NCBI GenBank assembly: GCA_018257865.1
Contig: JAEUBA010000153.1
Location: 1-41,893, forward strand
Source: Stereocaulon alpinum
Lineage: Eukaryota; Ascomycota; Lecanoromycetes; Lecanorales; Stereocaulaceae
Direction: 5' to 3'
Length of the DNA: 41,893 bases
How positions within the stretch are numbered: position 1 is the first letter of the stretch; every line of letters starts with the position of its first letter. This document shows, one piece after another, positions 1-13,000 of the stretch. The notes below the pieces were generated by a model, which ran no database searches, was not told the origin of the DNA, and saw nothing but the letters and a program-made list of their open reading frames with translations. Position numbers and translations under genes: made by a program.

Positions 1-1600
1 AATAATTCCGGCGTTATTAGAAAGCGTATAAAAAGTATTATAATATATAGTTAAGTAGATAATATTATATAGGTAAAGTTCTAAGTGCGTATAATACAAA
101 AAAATAAAGATATTTTGATAGTTGATAGAGTCTTGGTATCTTAATTCTTTTAAAAACCATTGGTTAGAATGGCTCGGGAGATCTACAGGGTCCCAATTAC
201 CGATTTTCTATTATAGTAAGAAAGATATTATCTATTACTTGGTTTTAGGACTAAGCTTGTGCCTAGCGTTACTTAGTCCGCAGTGATATTTAAGATACTG
301 TAGTATATAGTCCCTACTCCTTAATAAAATAAGTCCGTATTATATCTAGTAGATTTTCTAATATAGCAGCTTATAAGCCTTATAAGATATCTTATACCTA
401 CTAATTAATCTAGGCGAGAGATAGTCTGTAGTATTAACTATCTAAGTTAATCTAACAGTAAGCCTTTTTATTACTATAACGGTTACTTATATAGAGCTAC
501 TAATTACTTATCTTACTAAGCTAACTCCCTACTACCTCTTACTTATTACGAAGATAGGCCTGTTAATCCTCTAAGTAAGTTATTCGCGTGCGCCGTCGCT
601 GTTAATATAGAGATCTAGTTAGATTATCGACTGCCTTAATAAATCTTATCGATAATAGCGTTAATATTATATTAGTAAGAGGTCTTATCCTACTAATATA
701 TTTAATAGTAGCTTCTAAAGTATAGCTAGGCTTATAACGCTACTCCTACCTAAGTACTATCTTAACTTTTTAATCCTATTCGTCCTAGGTAAGGTCGTTA
801 ATAGAGACGAATTATAGCGAAGACTTACTATAATCTAATTTTATTAAGATAATAATTCTCTTAAGGTCTTCCTTAAAATAGTACTTATCTATTATATTAT
901 AGACCTTAATTACTAAAGTCTCTATATTAAATTAACCTTTTAACTAATCCTCGCTTCTAATTAGAGCTGCCTACTGAGGATAAGATATTAGACTTAAAGT
1001 ATAACTTAAATATTCTCTAAGAGCTATTAATCTAGCCTTAACTTAATAAGGATATAGGGTATCCTATTAAGTTATATAATTATCCTCCTCTCGCTTAGTA
1101 ATTCCCTTATCTAGATTACTAAGCTCTTCGTCTTCCTTATTTATACCTTACTTACTATTATTCGCTGGTTCTTCTTATTCTCTAGGGTCTTCTGACTCTT
1201 CTAGCTCCTTTAGGTCTTCTACTTCCTTAGTTATATCCCTTAGTTGCTAGGTTAACTTTCTTTATTACTTAGCAGCCTTCTTTTAAGTATATTACTCTAA
1301 GCGTATCCTATTCTACTTAGCGTATTAGGCTTATATACTAACTTAATAAGCTCGCAGCTGCGCCTTCCCTCCGCGAGATTTATTTAGTATAGCCTTATAC
1401 TTATTAGTAGTAGACTCCTTCTCTAAAGCCTAGTAGATAGTTACTCATTACTTAATATTAGAAGGACCCTATTTTAAGTATACTAGCTTAGGTAGTTACT
1501 AGCGTATAGAGGTCTTCCTACCTAACTCTTTACTACTCTTAGCCTTTATAGCTGCTTAGGCACTGCTTTTAGCAGCCTATTCCTCCTCAAATGTTACCTT
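1..1600. repeat. RIP-mutated repeat, family not identified
   Basis: The block is AT-rich, has stop codons in every frame and almost no CA or TG dinucleotides, while CG, CC and GG remain; this is the CpA-to-TpA pattern left by repeat-induced point mutation in Pezizomycotina. On the minus strand between about 1600 and 1080 an open-ish reading is rich in Lys, Glu, Gln and Ala, with stops where Gln or Trp codons would be expected, so it was probably a charged, coiled-coil-like coding region of a transposon. I could not match it to a transposase, integrase or reverse transcriptase. The composition changes to ordinary sequence around 1600-1720, which is the likely edge of the repeat. Confidence 0.7.
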
Positions 1601-2450
1601 TTTGCTCTTTTAGCGGCGGGGGGTCTGGCGCTGGGGCTACTGGTTAGGGGGGTCGGCGATAGTAGGGGTAGACGGTCTAAATTAAGTAGAAGGTATTGCA
1701 ACACTACTGTATTCGTATCTATAACGTTTTGTAGCTTCAAATTCGATAATAGACTGATATTTTAATAATTGTCAAATTTTCTAGTGGAAATGCAGCGGGG
1801 GTGGATACCGGGAGAAAAATGCCAAGCTTTGGCAAGAATCTTGAAATCACTAATTGCTCTCCAATCTAACGATTGCGAGCTGGGGACCCACTGCGGAACC
1901 TAGTGTCAGCCATGTCACCTGTCAGAGAGGGCCAGATCAAAGCGATCCATGCGTTATCACCATCTCTCTGAGTATATGAAAGCTCGTGGCTGGCGATGGC
2001 GGGGCGACTAGATCCTGCTGGATGCCAGAATTGAAAATTTCATGGGGGAGTTGACGATGCGCTTTCCCATGTTTGTGTGGGCAGGTTAGTGCCTGGCCCC
2101 CTGCTGGTTCTAGTTTTCGTCGGACTACCGTATTGAATCGCTTCGGGGCATTCAAGCGAGATTCTAATTATTGTCATTGGCTCAAACCAGCCCAGCGTCT
2201 AGCAGGGGGCCACCCGAGGTGTCCAGGCACTACAGGCTCTTGACGCCTGCCGCACCGTGAGATGACAGGTCCACCGCGGCCTGGTTACAATCAGGCACAA
2301 GGGATGAGCCCCACTTCACACTACGTATCTTCTAGTCGCACCGCGTTTGGCAACGAGGAAGCTGTCGGTCTGAATACCGCGTGAATCTTAGGCTGAGCAG
2401 ACTCGACCGCTGATATAGCTCAGTCAACGCCTCTGTCCCATTCACCAAGA
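1601..2450. other. Intergenic DNA between the RIP'd repeat and the NLR gene
   Basis: Base composition returns to normal here. There is a short G-rich patch at about 1615-1670. I see no open frame with recognisable protein character; a 72-codon minus-strand frame at 1937-2155 has no family features and is probably chance. The last few hundred bases presumably carry the promoter of the NLR gene starting at 2451, but no motif stands out. Confidence 0.5.
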
Positions 2451-5400
2451 ATGGGTGACGTAGACCGGTCAGCCCCCGCATCTAATGCTACAGATGCAGT
2501 CACCGGTCCACGACTCACAGAGAGCGCAATCGATGTTCTTGGCCTAACTCTACTCGCCACTGGAGGTCCCAGCCCTGCTCTCGACGTGATCTTTGTACAT
2601 GGCTTGCAAGGTCATCCTGAACATACATGGACCTACACTCCTAAGAGCAGGTCGGAGGTGAGTAACTCTCGATGTTTCATTTGATTACCATGGGAACATT
2701 TGGAGCCTTCAGAGTTGCCAGTTATGGTAGCTAAGGCCCTTGAAATTCCCTAGCATCGTGAACGAAAACCGAAAACTTTGAAGTTGAAGTTCTGGAAGAG
2801 GCCTGAGGAAGCTACATCCACAGCGAGCGGGGCGGCAACCCCTGCGCAAAACAATGGCCCAGTATACTGGCCAACCAGACTTCTTGCTCATGATTTACCA
2901 AATGCTCGCGTCTCCACCTATGGATACGATTCGCGGGTCAGTCACTTTTTCAACGGACCTTGCAGCCAAAACACTATCACAGATAACGGACGCGCACTGC
3001 TCAGTAGTATAGCGTCTCAACGTCAAGACTGTCAAGGCCGCCCATTGATGCTAATTGTGCATTCACTTGGCGGAATAGTAGTCAAATCGGTAAGACTCAT
3101 GCTCTTGAATGCTGATGTTTGCTTGCAAGTAAACTGCTCATGGTTCTAGGCTTTACGAATATCTGCCCTGGCGGACGATGTTGACGCAGATCTAAGGGAC
3201 GTGTATCAGTCGGCATTCGCAATCCTGTTCTTTGGCACGCCCCATCGTGGCAGCGACTGGACTGATGCAGGCCAAATTGCTAGGAAATTTGCTTCTGTAC
3301 TAGGCTTCTCCACTACTCAGTACAACCTACAGGCACTACAAGGCAACACAGAAATCCTTGAGATTTTGAGAGATGAGTTTGCCCGAATGCTTGGCTCGGA
3401 GGCCTTTCACATTACTTCATTCCAGGAATCTTATGGTCTTAAAGGCGTCAAAGGCTTGGATGCCAAGGTTTATTCAGCTGCCAGTGCTAGATATTCATAC
3501 GCTAATATGTCATATAGATAGTTGAGCCAGATTCGTCGGGTCTCGATCACATCTTTGAGCGCAAAATTCCCATCAACGGAAATCATTTGAATATATGTAA
3601 ATTTTCAGCTCAAGGCTCAGTAAGAAAAGAATATGACGAGAAAGTACGTCCAGAGCTCTTCAGACACTGGCGACGAGAGTCGAAGAGGAAAGAAGAGCAG
3701 CAGAGTTAGTTTCCCTTTAGTTGCCAACATCTCCTCACTCTTCTATGGGAAAGATGCAAAAACGCTGCAAAAACGACCTTAGAGGGTATATGCCTGATCT
3801 TGTTTGTGCAGATGGGTTACCCTCACTTGATCAACGGTCAAGCTCTTTGCTAGATCTAATGCATGCAACAGCGAATCAACGGTATGGCACCGAAACGATC
3901 AATTTTCATTGCAACGAGCTGCTGCAAAGTCTAAAGCTTGAGGAAACTACAAGCCGCTTTGACCAAGTTCAGGAAGCTTGCAGTCAGACCTTTGAGTGGG
4001 TTTTCGAAGAGCCTGAGCTTGGCCTCATCTCATGGTTGGAATCTGGGAGAGGACTATACTGGTGTAGGGGTCATCCTGCATCGGGCAAATCTACGCTTAT
4101 GAAATGGGTCTTCAATGACCCTCGGACAGCTGCAGCGCTGACGAAGCGAGAGGGCAGACAGGCGCGAGTCAATTTCTTCTTTCACGACCGTGGCTCCCAG
4201 ATACAAAAATCATTCAAAGGTCTACTTCAAGGCGTCGTGTATCAAATTCTTCAGGAGTCACGAGAACTCTTGCAGTCAATCCTTCCCATGTGCCAGGAAA
4301 TTCTCCAACGACGTCAACCCTCCTGGACTGAGGAAGACATCCGAAAGGTCTTTCAATCTATCTTGGCGCAGCAGGTTCTACAGCTGGATATTACGCTGTT
4401 CCTGGACGCCTTGGATGAGTATAGCGGAAATTACGAGAGCATTGCGACCTTCTTGCACGGCATCGCTACCGCAGGAGATACATCGCTTACGAGATTCAAG
4501 ATTTGTTTTTCCAGTCGACCGCTACAGATATTCCTCGACAAATTCAGAGATGTGCCTAGCTTTGATATTCATGAACATACTATGGAAGACATCAAACTAG
4601 TGATCCATGCCAAAATGTCTCAAAATGCGCGAATGTCTCAATATATGCAAGCCGGAAATCCTGATGATAGGCTGCTTACCATGGAGTTCGGGAATCAGAT
4701 ATTTCGAAGGCAGAAGGCATCTTCCTATGGGTGATCCTTGTGCTCGATGAGCTTTTAGAGGAATTCACAGATGGCGAGACTGTAAGAGGACTCATGAAGA
4801 GGCTCGATGATCTACCTCGAAAGCTAGAGGGATTTTACCAACACACTTTGAATCGATTGCCGAGCAAATACCTGAACGACAACAAGCTCATTTTCGAGGT
4901 ATTACGATGCGCGACCGAACCTCTTCAACTACATGATCTCTTCGAGATCTGTCGGTGCGCCAACATACCCAGCCTTGTCGAATGTACACCTTGCACAGCA
5001 ACGGATAATGTGTATGACAATGATAGCCTTCAGAGATGGATTCGGAGCCGCACTGCGGGTCTGACACAGCTTGTGGCTTCCAAGAACGAGTATCACGATC
5101 TTAGCCGAAATGGTGGCGGGAGAAATATATTCTGTCCAGCTCCGAGTCGCCGCGGCCGAACCATATATATAGTCCAATTCTTGCATCAGACGGTCAAGAC
5201 TTTCAGTCTAAGCGCATACCGGGCTACCGGCTTGATTAGTCGCTATCCTTTCCATGGTAATGGTCATGTCTACATTGCGAAATATATCTTGGCGCTTCTG
5301 TTTCATCTTTCTCAAAGTGAATCGAACGTTCAAAGACGTTTTGACCCTGATGAGGGGCTGGTAATCACTCTGAAGTTGCGAAGAATTTGGGGAAGATGGG

Positions 5401-6401
5401 GGGCGTTTCATTTGATTGGAGCTCTCGCCCGACACGTGCCACTGGCCGACTCCACAATTCCGAGAATGCTCCTCCCTTCTTTTGTAGAACTCGGCGATGA
5501 TAGAATTAACGACCTTTTCAACAATTCTATGTGGACAGTGGAGATGAAGTACCCTCCTCTAACCAGTGTATCTGCTTATGCAGTCGCCTTCGAGCTTTGC
5601 GAACTCTTGGATGCGCTTCTGGAACAAAATAAGGGAAAGGCATTGCTTTCATCACCACCTCTCCTGCATCTTGCCGTTAGAGAGCGGCCGCTAGGCTTCG
5701 ACGTTGATGGCAAGAATGACTTCGACGTTCATGGCAAGAATCGCCCAAGAATAATACGCATTCTGCTCAACCATGGCGCAAATGCTTTTGAAGTCTTTGA
5801 AGAATACACCGCATACGGAAGACTCTGCGAACTTGCTATGAAAAAAGATCTTTCCTTCGTTAATGGACGAATGCTGGCAATGGTACTGCCATTCTTAGAG
5901 GCGGGACAAGATCCGAACGTGAAGATCAGATACAGTAAGAACATAGGCTGGCGCAGGTATCACCGTTGCGAACAATGCCTTTTACATTACGCAGCTTCCC
6001 TAGCTGACACTGATTTCATTACCGCCTTACTAGAGCACGGCGCAGATGTAAATACGGTTGATGAAGCTGGATCAACACCACTTGATTGGATATGCGACAT
6101 CGACCGAGGATTTTCCAATCCACTACAACTCAGTGAGATGGTGGATGGATTCCTTCAACGATCTGCTTTCTCTGGGCAAGATAGGCGCTTGCGGAACCAC
6201 CTGGAAGCGGCTTCACTCCTTGTTTCAAGGGGCGCGCGGTTTGGAGTTTCCACTGCAGATGCGGATGACAACTTTTCGCTGCCGAGAAAACCTCTTACTT
6301 GGATCCACATCGATGGCTTAAGAAGTCGCGGTATAAGTACGTTGTTTCGCTTCTTGAGTTCTTACATGCTGCTCTACGAGCTGTTCTCTGTACATCCTTA
6401 G
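2451..6401 (+). pseudogene. NOD-like receptor: SesB-like hydrolase, NACHT, ankyrin; frameshifted
   Basis: Five exons can be joined in phase: 2451-2657, 2754-3089, 3150-3467, 3518-3643 and 3721 onward; the fourth intron (3644-3720) is the least certain. The N-terminal alpha/beta-hydrolase domain has VIFVHGLQGHP, a nucleophile elbow VHSLGG with Ser173, FFGTPHRGS and a candidate catalytic His310 (NGNHLNIC). A NACHT NTPase follows, with Walker A GHPASGKST (Lys452) and Walker B LFLDALDE (Asp558). The C-terminal part has ankyrin units, for example LLEHGADVNTVDEAGSTPLD near 6030-6080. This is the architecture of fungal STAND/NLR proteins involved in non-self recognition. At 4699-4700 two extra bases (CAG-AT-ATT) shift the frame; downstream, the expected ISKAEGIFLWV is read in the other frame. 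As it stands translation stops at 4734, giving about 666 residues instead of about 1221. No intron fits the shift, so this is a disrupted allele or an assembly error. Confidence 0.85.
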
Positions 6402-7220
6402 GCATTCGTGAGCTATTCCGGCTTGCTTAAGGGATGCCTGGGTCCCTACTTCCACTCTCAATAGTGCTCTAAACATGCCTTCAAAGCATAGACGACGTCG
6501 CTAACGCTCCGAAACAATTCATAGATGTCGATGACCGGCTTATACGGTGTCCTCAAAACCAGATCAAGACTGGAATTTCTGGCTTCATCATAGAACCCTT
6601 CAATGCATTGAGAAGGCACATGGCAAGCTAATTGCTTGATGCAATGAACAACACAACTCCCATTTTCGAACGGCTACGCTATGATCGATACGCTTCCCTG
6701 CCATGGAAGGTAGCCCAGTATCCTACGCCAGGCTGCCAGTGATGCCAATGAGACTGTCGGGAACTATCCTGGTTCGAAACCAACCCACCAGCAGCCGAAT
6801 GAATCTAATACGAAAACGTTCAACTTCCATAGACTATTCTATTTAGCACGCAGGGGCAACGCAGCCCTTCATCAGATCTCGCTTTCCAAGGCACCAATGA
6901 TGTTTTCTCCCTTAGAAAGAAAGCTTGGAAAGATACTCCGTCTTTGAATAACTGCGTGTCCACTACCCTGTATCGCATTTATCTGATCGCAGATCAGAAA
7001 GAGAAGAGCATTCGCACAGATTTAGATAGTGCTCTCAAACAAATGAATCTCTGTCCGATCTCCATATCTGCCCTTTGAAACAAACCTCCATACCAATCTC
7101 CCAAACGCACAGCCATTAAGACCTACAATAGCATGACTCAATTCCCTAATGTAATCAATATCCTTCAACCGCCGATCCCCCAACGTGCAAAATCACATAG
7201 AAATATATACACCCCTTTAC
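6402..7220. other. Intergenic, 3' of the NLR gene
   Basis: No gene can be supported. A plus-strand frame at about 6475-6632 is open for roughly 50 codons and could be a leftover of the receptor's C-terminal region, but it has no recognisable repeat or motif. Confidence 0.4.
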
Positions 7221-8450
7221 CTGAATGGGCAATAAACGAAACCTCTACCAGCGCCCTGTACACTGTACTACACTAATACCTATCTTAACCCATCTCAATC
7301 CATCCTCCTCCTCCTCCTGCCCCCCAGAAAAAGAAATCGAATCAAATCACCCTACTACGCCGTTTTATACCTCACTTACTCACTTACTCACTCACTCACT
7401 CACTTACTTACTCACTCCCTCACTCACTTACTCCCTTACCTATTGTCTACCTTACCTACAATATACCTTACCTTACCTAGTACCCGGCCCCGTCGTATAC
7501 CACAGTACCTACCTACTAGGACTAGCTTTAAGTTTCTATAAAGTTCCCTCGATGGAATAGGATGGGATGGGATAGAATGTAGATTATGCAGTGTGAATAA
7601 GTAATCAAGGCTGGGAGAAGTAACGAGGTTAAGGAACAGGAGAGATGGAGGGATAAAGGAGTGGATGGATAGATAGATGAAGGAGTGGATAAATAGATAG
7701 ATTGGCTTTGTGGAGTAGATATGACAGGGGATAGGCGAGGGGGGAGGGGGGAGGGGGTTGGATTGGTTGACGTATTGGTAGGTGCAGGTGAGGTAGGGTG
7801 GTAAGTAGGGGAGTTATGGTGGGTTGGGTAGGTTAGGTGGTAAGGCAAGGCAGGGAGTAGAAGTGATAGGTAGATTAGGTAGGTTTGGTAGGTTTGGTAG
7901 GGTAGGGTGGTGATAAGGTTGTTGGGGAGGGGAGGTGAGCGTGAGGGTATCGAGGTCGAGGGTAGTAGGTTGTGAGGGTGAGAGGGTGTCGAGGTTAAGG
8001 GTATTATACTCAAGGGTACTGAGGTCGAGGGGCCCGCGCGTCGAAGTTAAGGTACGGAGTATAGGACTCTAGTGACTAAGGTACTATAAGGTAGTTTTAG
8101 GCGAGCGTCAAGGGGGGGTGACGGCATAAATTCCGCACTTAGAGTACACGAAGCAGTTTGCTCTTGAGTGCTTCGCGATGGGTTATCTGGTACTTTTCTG
8201 GAGTTCTAAGGTGTTTAAAAAGTCTCAGTGAGGTTTATGAATTTACTGGAGGGTGTAGGTGGTTGTGCGTTGTAGATCAAGTAGATAAAGTATGGGATTG
8301 TGGAAGCGCTTCGTGAGGGCATAGTTGAAGTGAAAAATTAAGGCAGCTAGTATGCAAGGATGTAGGTACATTCATTGCATATCTTATGAATACGAAGTTG
8401 TGCCTGCTAGATTTCAGTGGATCTTAAATTACAGGGTTGTGACTTGCGTG
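7220..8450. repeat. Low-complexity tract: CTCA/CTTA microsatellite and purine-rich stretch
   Basis: About 7366-7440 is an array of CTCA and CTTA tetranucleotides. About 7560-8010 is strongly strand-asymmetric: the plus strand is G/A/T-rich with many GGTAGG, GGATGG and GGGGA units and is very poor in C. Long frames on both strands here encode only Ser/Thr/Pro/Leu-rich low-complexity peptides, so they are by-products of composition. From 8010 to 8450 composition normalises towards the promoter of the zinc-finger gene. Confidence 0.7.
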
Positions 8451-8741
8451 GGGCGTGCTGGGATGCGATATTGTTCGGATACAGGTGACAGGGTTGGGGA
8501 TCGGTAACGCCCCTCGATCACAAACCCATGGAGCCTGGGAAATACATAAGGAACACACTCCCCGATCGTTTTTTCAAGATTCTTTGCCATTTCGATTGGA
8601 CCAGCTGCCGCATTTCTTGGCTTCGCCCCTCGAACAAACTTTCACAGCCTCACCTAGCGCCAAGGGGCACAGTCGCCAAGACATCACCGACCACCACGTC
8701 GCCCTCGTCCTACACCACTCGAACGCGTCGCAACGCTCACC

Positions 8742-9717
8742 ATGAGTGACTACGTGCCTGTCTCGGACCGCTTCATGCAGGATTCGGCCAACGGCAAGGA
8801 TGATTGGGACACCAGCATGCCCGACTTGAACGATGACATGATTGATTGGAGCAAATTTATCGATTTCGACGCCCCTGCAGGGGCGCAGCCTACGATTAGC
8901 GCTGATTACGACACCCAGGGCGGACTGGACCCGGATTTCGGGTGAGATTTTTTTTTATTGGCTGACTGAGGGGCATATCATCAGCCCACACCCAAGGATT
9001 GACCATACCCCGCTATATGGGCCCCACACTGGCATGGGCTTGAGTCCGGCCACGGGAACTCTCGGCTCAGCGTTGAACGAACTCACCAACGACGCATCTT
9101 ACTATGGTTACGACACCAATCTACTGACGACAGAGAGTGAAACGGTACCTAGCCATGATGCAGGAATGCTCGACTCCGACAATTCACTCGCGGATCCTGC
9201 CGTTCCAAAGTCTAGGAGTAAAGATGAAACTTGGTTCGTCATCGCGGACCATAATGCAGCACCAAGCCCAGACACGCCTTGCAAATGCATTGTCTGTCTT
9301 AAAATAGCTGATAGGAAGAAAGTGAACGAGATCTGGAGAGCTTCGGGAACTGATCCATTTCTCTGCCGCTTTCCAGCTTGTCTCGAAGTCATTAGATGGG
9401 ATGTGGGTTTAACGGGTAAAATCTGTCAGCATGAGAGAGACCACTTTCGCTACAACGATCCATACAGCTGTGCCGAAGCCCACTGCTCCTACCACACGAT
9501 GCGCTGGCCCGACCTCAGACGCCATTATACCAGCAAGCATTGCATGAGCCCCAAGACAAAATTCCCTTGCCCCGAGCTCAGCTGCAAATACAGTGGCGAA
9601 AATGGCTTCTTACGCAAAGATAAAATGAAGAGTCATTATCAGACTGTCCACGAAGGGAAAGCCAAACCCGGGAAGCCTTTCCAGGCCATCCAGCCCAAGA
9701 CTGGGAGCGCTGCATGA
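8742..9717 (+). CDS. C2H2 zinc-finger protein
   Basis: Two exons, 8742-8941 and 8985-9717, join through a 43-bp intron (GTGAGA...TCAG) that splits a glycine codon and gives 310 residues. The ATG sits in a good context (CACC ATG). The N-terminal 190 residues are acidic and Ser/Asp-rich, as in activation domains. The C-terminal third holds three Cys2His2-like units: one from about residue 194 (CRFPAC ... HERDH), one from 229 (CAEAHC ... HYTSKH) and one from 262 (CPELSC ... HYQTVH). The fingers have irregular spacing, as in many fungal transcription-factor-like proteins annotated only as C2H2-type. It is most likely a nuclear DNA-binding regulator, but its targets cannot be read from the sequence. 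It is convergent with the Vps3 gene downstream, with about 290 bp between the stop codons. Confidence 0.8.
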
Positions 9718-10004
9718 GTTGGCGATGGACGTTGGAAGCGGTTCCGAGAGAAGAGTAGGACAGAGACTGGTGCGGCGGACGAGAGGGGCATGTTCTATTC
9801 CTATGGCGATTCACTGTTCTGCACTGGCACCCACACTAGATTGCGTTGATTTCCTATCTTGTTTTCCACAACCATTACTTTACTTCACCAAGGCAGAAGG
9901 GGTAGCGGGTTAGCAACAGGAAGAGACGCCCTTGCCTTGAAATTACGGCCAAAAAATTTCCTTCTTACACTCAAGACTCGTTTAGCTAGCATTCAGTAAC
10001 GAAT

Positions 10005-13000
10005 TCATGATACGTTCTCTATTTGCGGTCCAAGAGCACTACACTTCTCCACGAATGCAGCAGCAATCTGTAGATTTTCTGCCCCACTAAGGGCCTTTGT
10101 AATCGTAGCTTCGTTTCTCTCATGCACCAAGCGACGGAAAGAGCTGACCAAGAAGCCCGAGACTAGCTCCACGGACCAGTTTTCGGGTATGAGTTCCAAG
10201 ACATCTCGGACATCGTACCAAGACCCAAAGCGTTCCAGCAGCTCACTTGTACGCTCCAGGCTATCGCTGACATCCTCGATGTGAAGGAACTCTGTGAGGA
10301 GGTAACCGAAGAGTATGGCTTGCTCTTCTTGCGATGGAGGGGCTAGTGCGGCGGATCCGGTAGTTGGGTGGAAGATGCTCGCTCCACCTCGAAGGCAGTA
10401 GTTGACGGCTGTGTGGTAATCACCAAGGCCATGGATAAGCAGGCGAAGTGCTTGTTTATGGCGGCCTTGACGGCCATCGAGAATGATCGATTCAGGGACT
10501 AGGTCTTGCTCGAAAGGCTCTATACGTGATAGGATACTACCCACATCATAAGAGAAATCTGATCCATGACTTCCGCCAATGAGTTCAAGAAGTCGAAGAC
10601 GATCGTGCCACCAGGGAAATGGCACCGCGTTCTCGATGATGAATTGCCGATAAGTCGGTTTTGGTGGCCGAAGTGCTCTGTAGGACTCGTAAGATGTAGC
10701 AAGGATATCTCGAGCTTCCTCAGATGAACCCAAAATTGTAAGCACGCTGTCAAGGTAATATGAAATAAGATCGTTGGCATATTGAACGTTCTTCTTGCCG
10801 AAGACGAGATGTTCAAGATAGACCTTGACAGCGTCAGGTGCCCTCCGTCGCAGAAGCATGACAACTTGATGAGGCTCCCACTTGACCCTACTACTGTCAT
10901 TCGTGAAAACTTGGACTCCAAGCGCTGGGTTTCGCCTAGCAAGCCAGGTTCCGAATTCATCGACAAGACCTGTGTCCTTTATATTCACTAAGTATCTGCG
11001 CACTTCGTTCTCGCCATCAGTAAGCCCGCCACCTTCATCATGTTCGCCTTCAATGATTCGCTTCCATGTTTCTAATACTTTCCGTGCGTATCTTCTGCTC
11101 TGATAGAGTCTGCTCAGGACGAAAAGACGGTGGTAATGCTCCAAAATCTTGATTGCTCGGTCAAAACAATCCACACCAGAATCGACCAGGGCATATAGCT
11201 CGATTCTTGTTGGGGAAGGTTTAGGAGTTCGAGAAGGATCCTTCCCGTCTTGTTCGAGTAGGATGAGTAGTAAAGCAGCATCTACCGTCAGAAATACTTC
11301 TACCTCGTCTGCAATACTTCCAAAGCCCTTACGTTGTCGCCATGCATTAAGGTAACGCTTGATGAGACTGAAGGTATCCGGCGTTGCCAACACGTCGAAG
11401 CTTTCGCTTGTCATCATACTGTAGCGCTCAACGATCGGTATTAAACCTGAATGGATCCAAATCCCCTTCGACCCTTCAATGACTTCATTGCGAAGTAAAG
11501 GTATCAAACACAGTACCACTCGTGGGTCCACGCCTCCTTCCATCAATAACCCCTCCGTAATTCTCAAGTCGGCGGCTTGTATGCTGGGTAATGAGGATGG
11601 CCTTACAATTAAATCAGCAAACAGGATCATGCTTGTTTTCTGACGTATGTATTCCAAGCTTAGAAATTCCGTCTCAGATGTAGCTTCCTGTCCTCGAATG
11701 GCATTCACGACTTGTATGATCCTTGTACGGTCCACCTCCGTATATATGGATGTCTCTATAACATTAGGCAAGGCCTCATTTATGGTAGCATCAAGCTTCA
11801 TCACGAGGGGATTCCTCATTATCCACCATACAGAAGAGCCGGACCACAGCACAAGACGGCTTACTCGTCCCCCAAGCCGACGGCCAAAATCGACCTCCTC
11901 TTGATATCTGCGTATCTCCCAATCCTCTAAAGCCGACTCCTGCAATTGATGTTCTGTGTTGAGCTTCAGGCGTCTACCGCGCAGCAGCTCCCCAATCTCT
12001 GGAATCGGAACCGTGGCAATGGTATTGATTTTCCGAAGCCCGAAATCATCTTGCTGTGATACGTCGCTCTTTGTTCCAGGGTCAACTTCTACGGACGAGA
12101 TTCTAGGAACTTCCATCCACTGCTTGGGACCGCCATTGTCTGTATCCCATCTCTGGATCTCTACTAGACCACGGTCGCCATCGCTGCTGGGTTGCGTCAT
12201 TGTAGCGAGCACAAAGCCTTCGGGGTCCTCGTCAGAGCCTGTAGATTCGCTCTGAATCCCATGTCCGTCTATTATGACAGCGCGTGGGTATCTTTTGAAT
12301 TGGAGAGTCCCTCTAACAACATCCCCATCAAGATTCACGAAAATTCCAACACCTGGTTCCCCCGCCGTGGTCCCAGTGGTCAACAGAAACTCTGTTGGTG
12401 TAGGAGAACAGATATGTGGTTTCAACGCTACCGAGGGCTGTACCGGGGCTGGAGAGTGTCCCCTTAGAGAGTCTGATCGCGCTGGAATCGTAGGTAAAGC
12501 TTTCTCGGGAGTTGAAGGCATCAGACTAGTAGTATCTGGTGTAGACAAGTTCCTGTTATGCGAAGACTGCGCGGGAGATAGGTCTCTGGTAGGGGAATCT
12601 GGAGTCGCAAGGCCTGATCTGTCCCGGCTTCTGGAATTAGGACTTTCCTGCCGCCGTCCCAATCCTCCAACAAAAGCTCCAAGGCTTGTACTTCTGCCGT
12701 GGCCTTTTCCGCTTGATCCTCCTTCAATTGAGATTGGTCGTGAGGAGCTCAAAGTTGAATCAGCCGCGGATGATATGTTCTCTACTCTTCCGCCACCTAG
12801 GTTTTCGTCCAGTGAAGATATTGGAAAGAGTGATATCTTTTGCTGGTTTTCAACATCAAGTAGAGCGTAGGAACGAGCATCAGCTACGCAAGCAAAGTTG
12901 CCTCTACGTGCAGATATCAGACACCCCGGAAATTCTATGTCACGGACACGACGTGCTTCGTCACTGATGCGAACGAGTCTAGTCTTATTTTTGACACATA

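Noticed and set aside
4600..4735. An intron explaining the frame change in the NLR gene
   Set aside because: Sequence on both sides up to within about 10 bp reads as conserved NACHT coding sequence, leaving no room for a GT-AG intron.
6765..6785. GGTTCGAAAC, resembling a tRNA T-loop
   Set aside because: No matching A box or acceptor and anticodon stems could be folded around it.
7225..8013. Two open frames of 111 and 161 codons
   Set aside because: They encode only Ser/Thr/Pro/Leu low-complexity peptides produced by the microsatellite and purine-rich tract.
12274..12870. 198-codon plus-strand frame opposite vps3
   Set aside because: It lies wholly antisense to the Ser/Pro-rich insert of vps3, which readily gives open antisense frames.
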